DNA of 64,000 bases, from the NCBI GenBank assembly GCA_021401465.1, contig JADDMT010000012.1:1-64000 (forward strand). Direction: 5' to 3'. The notes beneath the pieces were generated by a model. That model had not been told where the DNA came from, did no database searches, and saw only the letters and a program-made list of their open reading frames with translations. This DNA is from Teratosphaeria epicoccoides (lineage: Eukaryota > Ascomycota > Dothideomycetes > Mycosphaerellales > Teratosphaeriaceae). Positions 11,801 through 21,789 of the stretch are shown in pieces (positions within the stretch are counted from its first letter, which is position 1; the number at the start of each line of letters is the position of its first letter). A program made the position numbers and the translations under genes.

Positions 11801-12080
11801 TGTAGTCGTTATTACTATACGATGCCTGTTATGCTTAGTAGGATTAATTCGCGTGTAAGATAACAAGACTAGTACAGGCTAGCTAAAGTACAGACTATAG
11901 GTCTATAGTAGGACTACTCGAATTAATAGAGAAGGAAGTAGGATAAGTCAGGGGGATTAAGGAGTCCCCTTACTATGCCTAGGCTAGGCGAGCCTAAGCC
12001 CTAATAGGGACGACCCTAGCCAGATCATGCCATGCTAGGCTAGTCAGGGCTAGTAGGTTAGTAGGTAGATTCTATGGGGA
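8819..12080. mobile_element. Composite insertion that splits a gypsy pol gene
   Basis: Reverse transcriptase ends at about 8818 and the integrase of a gypsy element resumes at about 12081 on the same strand, so this block looks inserted between them or joined by rearrangement. It opens with a near-palindrome, GTAAGTGCTACTTAC. The plus strand at about 8930-9330 and 9590-9960 has open stretches broken only by TAG (for example YDEFSL, KYEGMLESVEVKD), which I cannot assign to a family. The minus strand at about 10600-11860 carries a Gag-like remnant, described separately. No clear terminal repeats or target duplication were found by eye. Confidence 0.45.
10600..11860 (-). pseudogene. Retroelement Gag-like remnant
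   Basis: On the minus strand, reading through TAG codons, there is a charged helical region near 11560-11500 (EQEDKARLRIVE) and a PKVFDRRTRACYNE segment near 11400. A helical domain follows with AFDTLKKL near 11110, GIMSLS and LLAEMKSY near 11050, and a final FVSCLNADLKRAM near 10980. This arrangement resembles retroelement Gag proteins, but there is no clear zinc knuckle or neighbouring polymerase. Nearly every interruption is TAG, which suggests Gln or Trp codons mutated by RIP. Confidence 0.45.
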
Positions 12081-12990
12081 TATGCAGAGGTAGTCCTGAC
12101 ACCTTGTACTAGACAGACTTGTATAATACTATAGATTCCTGAGGACGTATATTACAGATAGGGACAAGCTCTTCACATCGAACTATTAGAAGACGCTTAT
12201 AGCGACACTCAGAATTAAGCACAAGCTCTTAACGGCATACTATCTACAGACAGACAGCTAGACAGAAATCAAGAACTAGGCCTTAGAGGTATATTTACGA
12301 TACTACGTTAACTACACATAGAACAATTTAGCATTACTACTACCTATAGCATAACTTGCACTAAATAATCAACAATCTAAGACTACGAAACAATCACTAT
12401 TCTTTGCTAATTTTAGGAAACATCCGCGACTATTTAGGGAATAGTGTTTATAACATCTACATGTAGATAAGGTAATAGTCGCTTTAGAAGACTTAAAGCA
12501 GGTGTATAAGGAATTACAAGAGGTAATTGCTAAGTCTTAAGAGAAGATCACGGGATAGTATAACGCTAAACGAAAAATGGCACCTTAGCTTAAAAAGGGG
12601 GATAAGGTCTACCTCCTTACGAAAAACCTAAGAACCTAGAGATCGACCAAGAAACTAGACTATGTTAAGGTCAGGCCATTTTTGATTAATGAGCCCCTTA
12701 GACTAGTTAATTACTAACTTAAACTACCAGACAACGCGAAGATACACCTAGTATTCTACGTGTCTATGCTAGAGCTAGTAGACGCTAAAACACTATGCCA
12801 GGAAACGTTTCTTCTAACTAGAGGAAGAGAACAAGTTTGAAGTCAAAAGGATCCTAGACTAGAAAGGTTAGAGATACCTTGTAAAGTAGAAAGGATACCT
12901 ATATACTAAAAGTACCTAGGAACTACAGGAAAACCTCGTTAACTGCTACTAACTTCTAAGACTATTTAGGCAGGCTAGAAGAGGAACCTA
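12081..12990 (+). pseudogene. Chromovirus integrase core, C-terminus and chromodomain, decayed
   Basis: The plus strand gives TDRDKLFTSNY near 12150, the second catalytic Asp region of a gypsy integrase. LTAYYLQTDS-stop-TE follows near 12230, where the conserved HPQTDG motif shows His-to-Tyr, Pro-to-Leu and Gly-to-Ser changes. The C-terminal part has KGDKVYLLTKNLRT near 12600. The chromodomain near 12850-12940 has ILD, RYLVK and KGYL with stops at tryptophan and glutamine positions. All changes fit C-to-T or G-to-A transitions. It may be the 3' part of the Gag-RT remnant that ends at 8818. Confidence 0.8.
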
Positions 12991-12999
12991 AAGCAGTGA

Positions 13000-13546
13000 A
13001 ATCTAAGAAACCCGCGAGAGTAGCCTATTTGTTAGGAGGTATTTCCAAGATGCCATTAAAGTCGAAAGAAGGTTCAGGAACCTTAACCCTAACATTATTA
13101 AGCGACTCTTCGACTAGAGGATCCTTAAGCTCTAGAATATCTAGCGCCTCCCTAACAGCGTCATCTATGCGACGCTTAGCTAAACGTAGCTGCTAACAAA
13201 GACGAATTTTCTTCATGCGATGATCTTGTAACTTTTGCATGATATTAACCTCCTCCTCTTCTAATGATTTAATATCTTGACGAAGCTTCTTACAAAGATC
13301 CTGAAGCTTTTCCTATTAAGGAGCAGAGAGAGTAACATTATACTCTTTACAATTCTTTTGAACACATTCTAAGCATTTTGACAACTAAGGACTAATAACG
13401 CATTAAGGCTAAGGTTAGCTAGGAGAAACCTTAGTGTTACGACAATTCTTGTAAGGAGCTATTTCTGTGCTAGTTTTTGTAATGTTAGTAGTAAGAGCTT
13501 TTTAACTAAGGTAGGAAGGTTTCTTGCAAGAAGAAGAAGAAGACAT
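13000..13546 (-). pseudogene. Antisense Cys/coiled-coil reading frame downstream of a chromovirus pol (second copy)
   Basis: An ATG at 13546 opens a minus-strand frame with a Ser/Lys-rich start (MSSSSSCKK). A cysteine motif KCLECVQKNC-KEYN follows near 13370, then a long charged helix (KLQDLCKKLRQDIK and onward) and a short acidic tail with DPLVEESL. It has several stops in the first third and few in the coiled coil. It is placed exactly like the frame at 1225-1650, between chromodomain and polypurine tract, and shares the pattern C-L-x5-N-C-x2-Y-N followed by a coiled coil. The function is unknown. The end near 13000 is my estimate. Confidence 0.5.
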
Positions 13547-13607
13547 TATTAAGTAGTAAAAACAGATAGAATAGTAATAACACTTATAAGCTTAGGACAA
13601 GCTAAGC

Positions 13608-14573
13608 TAAAAGGGGGATAGTATTATAGAATAGTGTTATAGAACATAGCTATAACAGAGGAGTCATGTAATGCCCTCTAAGTCATATAATGCGACTCTG
13701 TTTTAGAAGCTTCTATAGGAGCTAAGACAGAGAACATAGCTTAGTAATAGAGACTGTCTCTATTAGAGTATAGTTTCTAACAGAGCATAATAGAGACATG
13801 CTCTGTTACATACTAATGTCTCCTATGTATTTAGGAACGCTAAGATGCCCTTATAGCTTAAACGCGTTTAACTTATGTTATTATCTTACTAATTAGAATT
13901 TAACCTTTGTTCCCTTTAGATTACATTATTCCTGTTTACTGTTACCTCTCTAAAGAATAATTGCCCTACATGACTTAACTATTCCTCTTGAGGCTTACTT
14001 AATAGTAAGGTTAGTAACACTAGGGGCTAGGTCTTATGCGCTAGAGGACAGCTAGTAGGGAGGGTTTAATCACATAAAGTAAAGTAAAGTAGACTTAGCT
14101 AAGTAAAGTAAGTTCTAAGACTATATAGGACTAGTTAGAGGCCTAGCCTTATAGGCTAGAGAGTAATTAGTAGGGGGATTTAGTCGCGACGCTACTACCC
14201 TCTAGGTAGCTCTGTCTAAATCTAGATGTAAAATGCAGGGAAAGAGCTTATACTCTCTTAGGTTCCTAGCTATTCTATATAGAGGAGAGACAAACGAAGG
14301 GGAGGGGAGAGAGGGGGGGTAAATGTAAAGGGCAAGGCCCTAAGTCCTTAGCATAGGCTAAGGCCTATACGTAACCCCTAACAAGGCTAGCTATAAAAGA
14401 CTAGATAGCTAGCAGATAGTCCTTCTCTCTCTATTATACTTGTTAAATACTACATAAACCCCTGTATACATGCTATTTACTTATAACATAACTATTAAAA
14501 GGTTAGATTACTCTATTATACTACAAGATATTTTTGTTATTATATAGCTTTATATCTATATTAGAGATGCCTG
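13608..14573 (+). mobile_element. Polypurine tract and 3' LTR-like region, with an LTR fragment at its end
   Basis: The run AAAAGGGGG at 13608-13617, preceded by ACAAGCTAAGCTA, matches the tract at 2303-2312 preceded by ACAAGCTAGGCTA. The sequence after it (TATTATAG here, TGTTATGG there) probably marks an LTR start with TG mutated to TA. A TATA-like word, CTATAAAAGA, lies near 14390 and could be an LTR promoter. The last part, about 14485-14573, resembles the 3' end of the 362-bp LTR (ATTAAAAGGTTAGATTACTCT and a following ATATCTATATTA). Confidence 0.5.
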
Positions 14574-14960
14574 CTACAATAGATAGGATCTATAGCATAC
14601 TAAGGGTAGTATACTAGAGTATGTTTAGCTCTAATACCTCTATAATAGTATTAACTATATTATCTCCTTTCTAGTAGTTCTCTTATTATTATACTTATGT
14701 TTAAGAAATATATACAGAAAGTTAGTAAAGTCTATTTAATAGATAATAATATAGTTATAATAGTATGTATATATATAGATACTCTTAGCATATAAAGGTA
14801 TTAATTAGCTATAGACTAACACTATAAAAACATGCTTAGACTAGCTAACTATACTACACATAGGCCTATTAGCAAAATGCTGTAATTAAGCTTAATTATG
14901 CTGCTACAATTAGAAATCAGCTAAAAGGATCTGTTAATTACACTAACTACTTAAGTCTTA
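14574..14960. other. AT-rich edge of the retroelement block
   Basis: The sequence is strongly AT-rich and TA-rich, with no open frame and no recognisable element. Its composition ends abruptly at about 14950-15000, where normal gene-space composition starts. Confidence 0.6.
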
Positions 14961-15784
14961 ATCGTGATTAAAGCAACTCACGGGGCCCTTGTAGGTAGGT
15001 AGGTTAAGGTTGGCGTATGCGCCAAACCCGTGAATAGCGTCAGTTGATTGGCGGCGCGCGCGTGCCGCTCGTGCAGGTGTCCGATCTTCGTTCGACCACG
15101 CGCCAAGTGGCCGGATACGGATACATGTATGAACATCTGGATGTTTTGACAGCCAAGACAGGTGGAGTCAACCGTAAGGGAGCTGCAATGATGTGTTCCA
15201 CTGCCTGCAAATAAATCAAATTGTCTGTCTGGGTCTCGCTCAAATGCAGTCTGTAGGTTGAATAAAGGACGACAACCTGTCTCAGCCCTACCTTACGCTA
15301 TGGACAATGCGGTCATAGCTCTTCCAGGTCCACTCACTGGCGGTTCGGAATCTGTGCTTGGAACTCTACAAGGAATCAACACGCAATGCCCGCAATGCCC
15401 GCAATGCCATGCCAATGCCCACCTGCACCTATGAATCGCTAACGACCAGCATCTCACGTTGAGTCACTGATAATCGGACCGACAGATGCACCAGCGCCGA
15501 GCGCAGATAGCCGCTGGACGCACGCTGCCGACCGAAGCGTACGGGTAGCGGCGATCTCGAGGCTGAGGGTGAGTCGCGATGTCAAATGCGCCTTCACACG
15601 CGCCCAGAGCAATGCACACGCCCCCGGTGTGCCACAATGGATCATGGTGCTGAGACGACCGGCAGCTTTCACTGCGAGCGAAACAAAGGACGACGCGACT
15701 CAGCATTTCAATGCAAGCACTTCTGCACCGCACAATCGCCTGAGTGGCATACGGAAGGCACACGGGGGTGCGTACGTCGCCGCC
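14961..15784. other. Intergenic region upstream of the first intact gene
   Basis: This stretch has normal composition and no convincing gene. A small imperfect repeat of GCAATGCCC occurs at about 15384-15420. The long frame of the next gene is open from 15569, but that codon is GTG. The first ATG with a strong context is at 15785, so the part before it is probably the 5' leader. Confidence 0.6.
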
Positions 15785-18346
15785 ATGCCCTCCGCCAAAG
15801 CGAAACCTCAAGATGGCGGCGCGCAATACAAGATTAGTGCAGAAGACCAAGCCGACCTTGACGCCCTCAATGCTGCGGCAGACCAAATGCGTGCAGCTCT
15901 CCCAGACGACTCATATGTCCTCACCATCCCACATGATGTAGAGCCGAGATACCACCATTACAACCAGCAGACAGCAATGGCGTGGTGCGCGAACACTCCA
16001 TTTCAGTGGAGAGAAGGCGAGCCGACGCAGTATCAGACATGGTTCTATCACGAGACTGGGGTGGATATGTATGTGCCGCACAGCAGTAGACCCAAGGAGG
16101 ACCCGGAGAGGCCAAGAGTAGGCCTGGGGTCGGGCACACCCAGCAGAGGGCCAAAGAAGAAGATCAGTCTGGACACATACAAGAAGAAGCAGAGCGGAGC
16201 AGTCACACCGGTGCAATCGACTGCCCCAGCAGTCAAGCCCTTGGCTGTTGAAGTGCCACCGCCAGTGAAGCAATCGGCGGTTAAAGGACCGGTAGAAAGA
16301 TTGAAGGCAGAGACAGAACAGGTATTGGCTGCTGTGCCTGAAGTCGAGGAGGAAGTCGCAAAGGAGTCGAAGCCAGAGCCGGAGAAGAAGGAGCTCAAGC
16401 GGAAAAGGAGTGATGAAGAGCCGTCGCAGGGAAAGGCGCCAGAATTGCTGCAGAAGATAGACGTGCCTGCTGCGAAGAAAGCACGGACATCGCTACCACC
16501 ACCACCACCACCACCAGTGCGCATGGTTGAGCAGCCGAAGCCTTCTCCTGCCAAGGTCACGGCACCGAAGTCGCCATGTGAGGCCCAAATGCCAAAGCCA
16601 GACTTACAGATGGAAGACCAAAGTTTGCCTCCACGACTTTCTCCGCTACGCGCACCTGATGCGCCTTCTATCCCGCCGCGACTCTCCCCAACCCTGCCTG
16701 CCAACATTGCAGCAAGTCTCGAGGCGGGGAAGCTGAAATCGTCTCAGAGCGAGACCTCAGCGCCTGTTCTTGCCGCCAGGAATGACTTTCTAACACCATT
16801 GAAAAAGCCGGAAGGCGTCACAAAGCACAAATCACCTGTACCGCGCAAGGGGTTTCGCGCCAATTCTAGCTCGCCTGTAGTGCGGTCAGACATTGAAGAC
16901 AAAGCGTCCGCACCAACTGCTCCAGCACCACGGAGGCTGAAGTCGCCGAATCTGTCGCGTGAGGATGAGATCGTTGTTGGTCAGGCGTTAAAGGCGAAGA
17001 AGCAGGAGAAGCTGAAGTTGGTCGTCAAGATGAAGTATAAAAAGCATCAGCGCGAAGATATCAAGCGTATCCTGAAGATGCGACCAAGGCCTGAGCAAGC
17101 TGTGCCTACAGCTGTACAGACAACACCAGCAGCCAAGGCAAATGACGAAGCAAAGGCCGATAAGTTAATGACGAAAAAGCGAGATCCCAAGGCAAAGGGC
17201 GTGGCTCAGAAGGTAGGGCCTACTCCCAAGGTCAAAGTTAATGGCACTGCGAAAAAGCCCGACGAAAACGAGCCACCGAAGAATACGGAGCATGCAGAGC
17301 CACCCGCCAAAAGCCGGAAAGCTATGCCGGCGGAAGAGAGGAACGAGTTACCCGCAAAGCGCAAGAAGCCCTTTGACTTGTCCGAGACCCGAGTGGAGCC
17401 CAGCACCCCTGTACAGCCTGCTATGAAGACTCCATCACTGCAATCAAGTGCCCAGAAATCGCAGCAGATCACATCGAGCGTACGCAAAGACCAATCCTCC
17501 TCCGTGAGCATGCGACGAGAGCTATCGAACGATAATAACGCCGCCGAAACGCCTTCTGTCAAGAGCACGAACACTCCACTTCTGAACGGAGTCACATCGC
17601 AGCCTAATGATACCATATCAAGGTCATCAGCTCAGCCCAGCGACAAGACACCAAAGCAGGCTGCATGGGAGGCGGAAGAGAAGAAGCTGCTGTCGCTGGG
17701 GAGGGAGCTAAAACATGCGGCTTCTGATCATCTTAAGAAGCTGGATACAGATATTTCCCAGAGGTCAAAGCAGCAGAAGCTGGCCGCAGTCAAATGCGTA
17801 GAGTCTTTGCTTGCCTACTTCCTGGCCTTCACCTCTGGAGACGAGGCAGCTGCTTGTGCGGATCCAAAGCAGAGTCCTTCTGTTAGGAACTGGAGGACCT
17901 TGCCCGGCTTTTTTGCCTTCGTCAAGCGGAACACGGAAGCGTACCCGCTGCTCGCTGGGTTGGTGTGCCATTTGGGCGCGGTGTTCAATGGACACTTGAT
18001 GGAGCACTATACTCTTTTCCCGCCACGAGATGCTGAGGGTCCAGGCAAAAATCTGGCACTGGAGACGTATGCGCTTCTCAGTAAGACCGCGACGGAAGCC
18101 GAGACAAAGCTTGACGTGGACGCTCTGATTACAGCCTTCCCACGAAGTTGGGCTGGGCGTAAAAAGGGCGAGATGAAGGGCAGTGTGCTCGATAGACCGG
18201 GTGATTTCGGTGGCTCGTACAAGCTGCCACTCTCCGCCCAAACTTCCCCAACGGTTGCGGCGCGGGCAGCTTACGCGATAATGAAGGAATGGATCGAGGG
18301 GCAGTCGGGGCTAGGATATGAGATGAAGCTCAAGCTGGCTGTTTGA
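15785..18346 (+). CDS. Ser/Pro/Lys-rich protein, possible Ebp1/AFF-like elongation complex subunit
   Basis: Single exon, 853 aa. The start at 15785 sits in GCCGCCATG, the best context in the frame; ATG 15644 upstream is possible. Residues about 35-140 form a compact, conserved-looking block (PHDVEPRYHHYNQQTAMAW and a WFYHETGVDMYVPH segment) followed by KKKISLDTYKKKQ. Residues about 150-620 are disordered, Pro/Lys/Ser-rich and nuclear in character (KRKR, polyproline near residue 240). Residues about 625-853 are helical (LLSLGRELKHAASDHLKK, then ESLLAYFLAFTSG) and end in a segment rich in Leu. The layout of a disordered body with a C-terminal helical domain resembles the AFF4/S. pombe Ebp1 C-terminal homology domain of the super elongation complex. 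That identity is inference only and the protein may be an uncharacterised fungal family. Confidence 0.8.
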   Translation: MPSAKAKPQDGGAQYKISAEDQADLDALNAAADQMRAALPDDSYVLTIPHDVEPRYHHYNQQTAMAWCANTPFQWREGEPTQYQTWFYHETGVDMYVPHSSRPKEDPERPRVGLGSGTPSRGPKKKISLDTYKKKQSGAVTPVQSTAPAVKPLAVEVPPPVKQSAVKGPVERLKAETEQVLAAVPEVEEEVAKESKPEPEKKELKRKRSDEEPSQGKAPELLQKIDVPAAKKARTSLPPPPPPPVRMVEQPKPSPAKVTAPKSPCEAQMPKPDLQMEDQSLPPRLSPLRAPDAPSIPPRLSPTLPANIAASLEAGKLKSSQSETSAPVLAARNDFLTPLKKPEGVTKHKSPVPRKGFRANSSSPVVRSDIEDKASAPTAPAPRRLKSPNLSREDEIVVGQALKAKKQEKLKLVVKMKYKKHQREDIKRILKMRPRPEQAVPTAVQTTPAAKANDEAKADKLMTKKRDPKAKGVAQKVGPTPKVKVNGTAKKPDENEPPKNTEHAEPPAKSRKAMPAEERNELPAKRKKPFDLSETRVEPSTPVQPAMKTPSLQSSAQKSQQITSSVRKDQSSSVSMRRELSNDNNAAETPSVKSTNTPLLNGVTSQPNDTISRSSAQPSDKTPKQAAWEAEEKKLLSLGRELKHAASDHLKKLDTDISQRSKQQKLAAVKCVESLLAYFLAFTSGDEAAACADPKQSPSVRNWRTLPGFFAFVKRNTEAYPLLAGLVCHLGAVFNGHLMEHYTLFPPRDAEGPGKNLALETYALLSKTATEAETKLDVDALITAFPRSWAGRKKGEMKGSVLDRPGDFGGSYKLPLSAQTSPTVAARAAYAIMKEWIEGQSGLGYEMKLKLAV

Positions 18347-18760
18347 GCGGCGTGTGCATTACGCCTTCGATATGGGCATGGGCTCGAGGCATTTGGAAAC
18401 GGGCATCGGCCAGGCATTACCGGCTTTGGGTTGATGATCGGTTCGAACAGCACGAGAAATGTCGATAAATGGGTGGGTAACAGAGGCATTTGCGATGCGG
18501 GGTGGTTGTATGATCTTCGATGCGCTGATACCCATGACTGGCGATGACCACCATAGAACAACTTTCTTGTCTGCCTATAGAGCGAAGCTTGTAGTATAGA
18601 TTCTGTAGTGGAACTCCGCTACAGAACGATCTCTGACCAATCGCACTGGGCAAGCAGAATTGTGCGGCGCACGCTAGTGTGTGACCGCACCTTCCGTTTT
18701 GGACTTGCTTGGCACCAGCCTTTCAGGATCTACCCATTGCCAATCCATCATCTGAACGTG

Positions 18761-19385
18761 ATGTTCGCAAACGTAGAAAGAGTGGTGAAAGCAGATGTGA
18801 TGCAGAAATGTATCGTCCGGCCTCTGCCGGACTTGGGAAATGTGCCAGAACCTGCAAACAGAGAAGAGAGGCTCAAGATCATCATCGCGAACCTCGAGAA
18901 GCAGCACAAGGACGTCAAGTTCGCGCGCTACCGCCCATATATCTCTGCGAGAATAAGAGAGCTAACGGTCCAGCAGAGCGAGCATCATTGCAGAAGGCTG
19001 GCGCGAGCTCCAGGCGCTCCAAGATCACTCGGCTGTGCCTGAGGAAGTGGATATTGATACCGCCTTTGCGGCACCCAGTCACAACAAGCTGATTGCGAAT
19101 CTGAACGCTCCGTATGATGGGCGAGGTGATCCATGTCTTGCTAGGAACGGTGGTGCGAGGTCGCCGAAATGGCCACCGAGCTTGAGCATTACTCCGAGTG
19201 CGGCAGAGAAGAGGATCCAGCAGCAGGTTACGGAACGCCTTGAGGCTTATGAAAAGCATGCCAGGTTGGTGACGCAGTACTATTTGCAGGCGCTGGAGAG
19301 GCAGAGGGGTGGTGGTAGTTTTGGTCATGGGTCTGGTGGTGGGGAAGGGAGAAGGAAGTCGGTGACTTTTGCGCCGGGGAGCTGA
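18761..19385 (+). pseudogene. Small conserved-looking gene, frame broken or intron unresolved
   Basis: A frame starting at ATG 18761 reads MFANVERVVKADVMQKC and continues with charged helix-forming sequence to about 18975. A different frame carries the continuation from about 18975 to a stop at 19385, with ASIIAEGWRELQALQDHSA and a C-terminal helix (AEKRIQQQVTERLEAYEKH). The two are offset, so either there is a short intron or a real frameshift. A possible intron starts at GTCAAG 18913 with branch GCTAACG and ends at an AG near 18975 or 19013, but no option keeps both halves fully in frame and complete. I do not recognise the family. Confidence 0.45.
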
Positions 19386-20852
19386 TGGCTTCTCTGGGGC
19401 TATTTTAACACGCTTTGAGAACCATACTCTGTTGCAGTCTCAGACGGGAGGCTAGGCGCAGAGGTACAGTGAGCGATCCCGCTATGATCCAAGCTGTGCT
19501 TGCTGAGACCAGGTGCTCACGGCAGGGGACCATCAGATCTGCACAACCTAATTCTCGCTCGGAAAAGTGACTACCAGGGTGCTCGATCAGCCTTGTTCCA
19601 TTATCGTATCTTAATCGAAAATACAGTTTCGAGCTGCGACGCTCACGACACGTCTCCTTCTCATGATGCTCACGCAGCCGATGCATCCACTCCTCGCTCA
19701 GAGTCGCGCCGCCAACGCTTTCTGTGAGTCCTCTCGAAATATCTACGCCCTTGCCGGAGCTTCACGTCCTGACTCAACCACACTGCAGCAGCTTTCGCAC
19801 ATTCACCAGGCTACTCGAACGGCAACAGATGTACTCGATGATGGTGATGTCGTCTACTTGATGTGCTGGATTGATGAGTGGAATGTACTGCTTGGCCTTG
19901 AGTATCAAGACATGCTCTTCTTTGTGCCGAGTAGCTCCAGGATGATAATGGATGTGCTGGCCAGAAATCTGTGACTGGTGACTGAGGACTCGCGCACTGC
20001 CATAGTGCTCGTTGTGTATGTCTTTGTCAAGGGTACCGTGGAGCCTGATGGCAAAGCAGGTCAAGTTGATGGTTGTAATAAGGCAATGGTTGAACGCAGA
20101 GCCTTGCGGGTGCAATAGGTGCATGGCAATAACGAGGCCCTGTCCTGATTTTGCAGGCAGATTGCGGCATAGGCATCAGTCTAGCAACGAAGCATTTAAG
20201 AAGACCGCCATCTACAAGCGCCTTCGTATGCGGGTCGGAAGTCTCGCGGTGCTCAAGCTACCGTTTGTGCTTCAAGAAGCATCCCGCAGACGCATTCGAC
20301 GAACATGCTCTGGCTTTTTGAGAGAGAAGACTGCACCAAACGCTGTGAATGACCGCTGCTTCGATGCATGGTCAAAGCCATGAAGTCTATGAATCACGGG
20401 AAATCTCAAGGAAAGACTAGATCAACTTGGTAAGGGACGATTCTCGTTAAGACACTGCGCCCAGCATCAGCTTCTCGCCTTGTGCATCAGATTGTGGCCA
20501 CCTTCTAGCTGTCTTCTTCTCCCAAAGGTGCAGCCGGTATTGTGTTGATCGGACAACGCGGAGGACTAGTGTGGACTAGCATGTCCAAATGGACCGAGCG
20601 CATAGATTCGGGCCCGAGATGGTCCTCTATGCCCCGACCATCCTCACGACCATGCCCGACCATTGCTGCACATGTGTCAGCAACCTCCGTGTCGGAGCAG
20701 GCGACGCTACTTGCCTGTTCAAATTGGTCAGCATGCTCTGATATGCGGATCAGATATAGGATGATCCCAAAGCAGGCGGTAGGTCGCACTTTCTCATCAG
20801 TCCTCTGCCTGAGACATTAACTTTCTCCATATCCAGCCTTGGAAGATTCATC
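19386..20852. other. Intergenic region
   Basis: I see no supported gene in this 1.5-kb stretch. Short open frames on both strands have no start context, splice logic or recognisable motifs. Composition is that of ordinary gene space. Confidence 0.55.
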
Positions 20853-21765
20853 ATGCATCAGGTACAAGTCAACGCATGGGGCCAAGCTCCCATGTACACG
20901 CAAGTGGACGAGCGATCACCGCCAGGCCAGGATGAGCTTAGCATCAAGGTCGAAGCCGTTGGTATACATCGTGTAGTGCGAAGCAGGGCAGCTGGCGAAC
21001 ACTATACATCTGGTCAACTGCCTCACGTACCAGGTATTGACGGCGTGGGTACCACAGAAGACGGGACAAGGGTTTACTGGACTTCGTTCGAGGTCGGGGC
21101 TATGGCCGAGCACGTCAATGTACCGAAGGGAAGCGTTAGGACTTCCAGATGGCGCAGACCCAGTGCAAGTTGCCGCCATGATCAACCCGGCAATGAGCAG
21201 TTGGATGGCTCTCAAGTCTCGCACGACCGACCTGCCAAAGGAATTCACGGTCCTCATACTCGGTGCTACATCCGCATCCGGTCGTGTGGCAGTTTCGTTG
21301 GCCCGCTCGCTGGGGGCCAAGAGGGTCATAGGAGCAGCACGCAACCAAGACGCTATGAACGCCATCGGGCTGGATGAGCAGATCATGATCGCAGCGAATC
21401 CTGAAGAGACTGATTTCAGGGGCTTGGGAGACGTTGATGTGATCTTGGACTATGTGTACGGGCCACTGACGACTCATCTCTTCAATTCTCTAGGATCGAA
21501 GCGTCCTGTGCAATACGTGCATATTGGAGCGTTGGCGGGAAGCGATATTAGCTTGCCAGGATCGGTACTTCGATCTAAAAATCTCACTATCCGAGGCTCT
21601 GGTCCCGGAGCATGGAGTACGGCTGAGTTAGGACAGACAATGGATGCGCTCCTGGCGGTAGTGAAGGACCTACCGAAGCAGCCAGTGAAGACCGTCAAGC
21701 TTCAGGACGTAGAGTCCGTGTGGGGGGAGAAGCACGACGAGAGAATTGTTGTCGTCATGGACTAG
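20853..21765 (+). pseudogene. MDR/quinone-oxidoreductase-like gene with a frameshift
   Basis: ATG 20853 opens an MDR-type catalytic domain without zinc ligands: VNAWGQAP, PGQDELSIKVEAVGIHR, then HVPGIDGVGTTEDG and AEHVNVPKGS. At about 21135-21150 the frame is lost. The continuation LGLPDGADPVQVAAMINPA lies in another frame and runs to the stop at 21765, with the nucleotide-binding fold ILGATSASGRVAVSLARS and the segment GDVDVILDYVYGP. No intron can fit in the few bases between the two parts. Length of about 304 aa is usual for short fungal members of the family, which reduce quinones or enones with NADPH. The shift means a pseudogene, a recent mutation or an assembly error of one or two bases. 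Confidence 0.7.
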
Positions 21766-21789
21766 ACAAAAGACAAACGAAGAGTTTGA

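Noticed and set aside
12996..13196. Plus-strand open frame of 66 codons with a Ser/Lys-rich product
   Set aside because: It is the reverse side of the antisense coiled-coil frame, which has the better motif and the matching copy at 1225-1650.
15569..15784. Upstream extension of the 853-aa protein
   Set aside because: It starts with GTG, and the extension has no resemblance to the compact block that follows. ATG 15785 has a much stronger context.
18709..19092. Frame with RKRRKSGESRCDAE, suggestive of a Zn2Cys6 or basic DNA-binding region
   Set aside because: The cysteine spacing does not fit the Zn2Cys6 pattern, there is no ATG at its start, and it overlaps the better frames of the broken gene.
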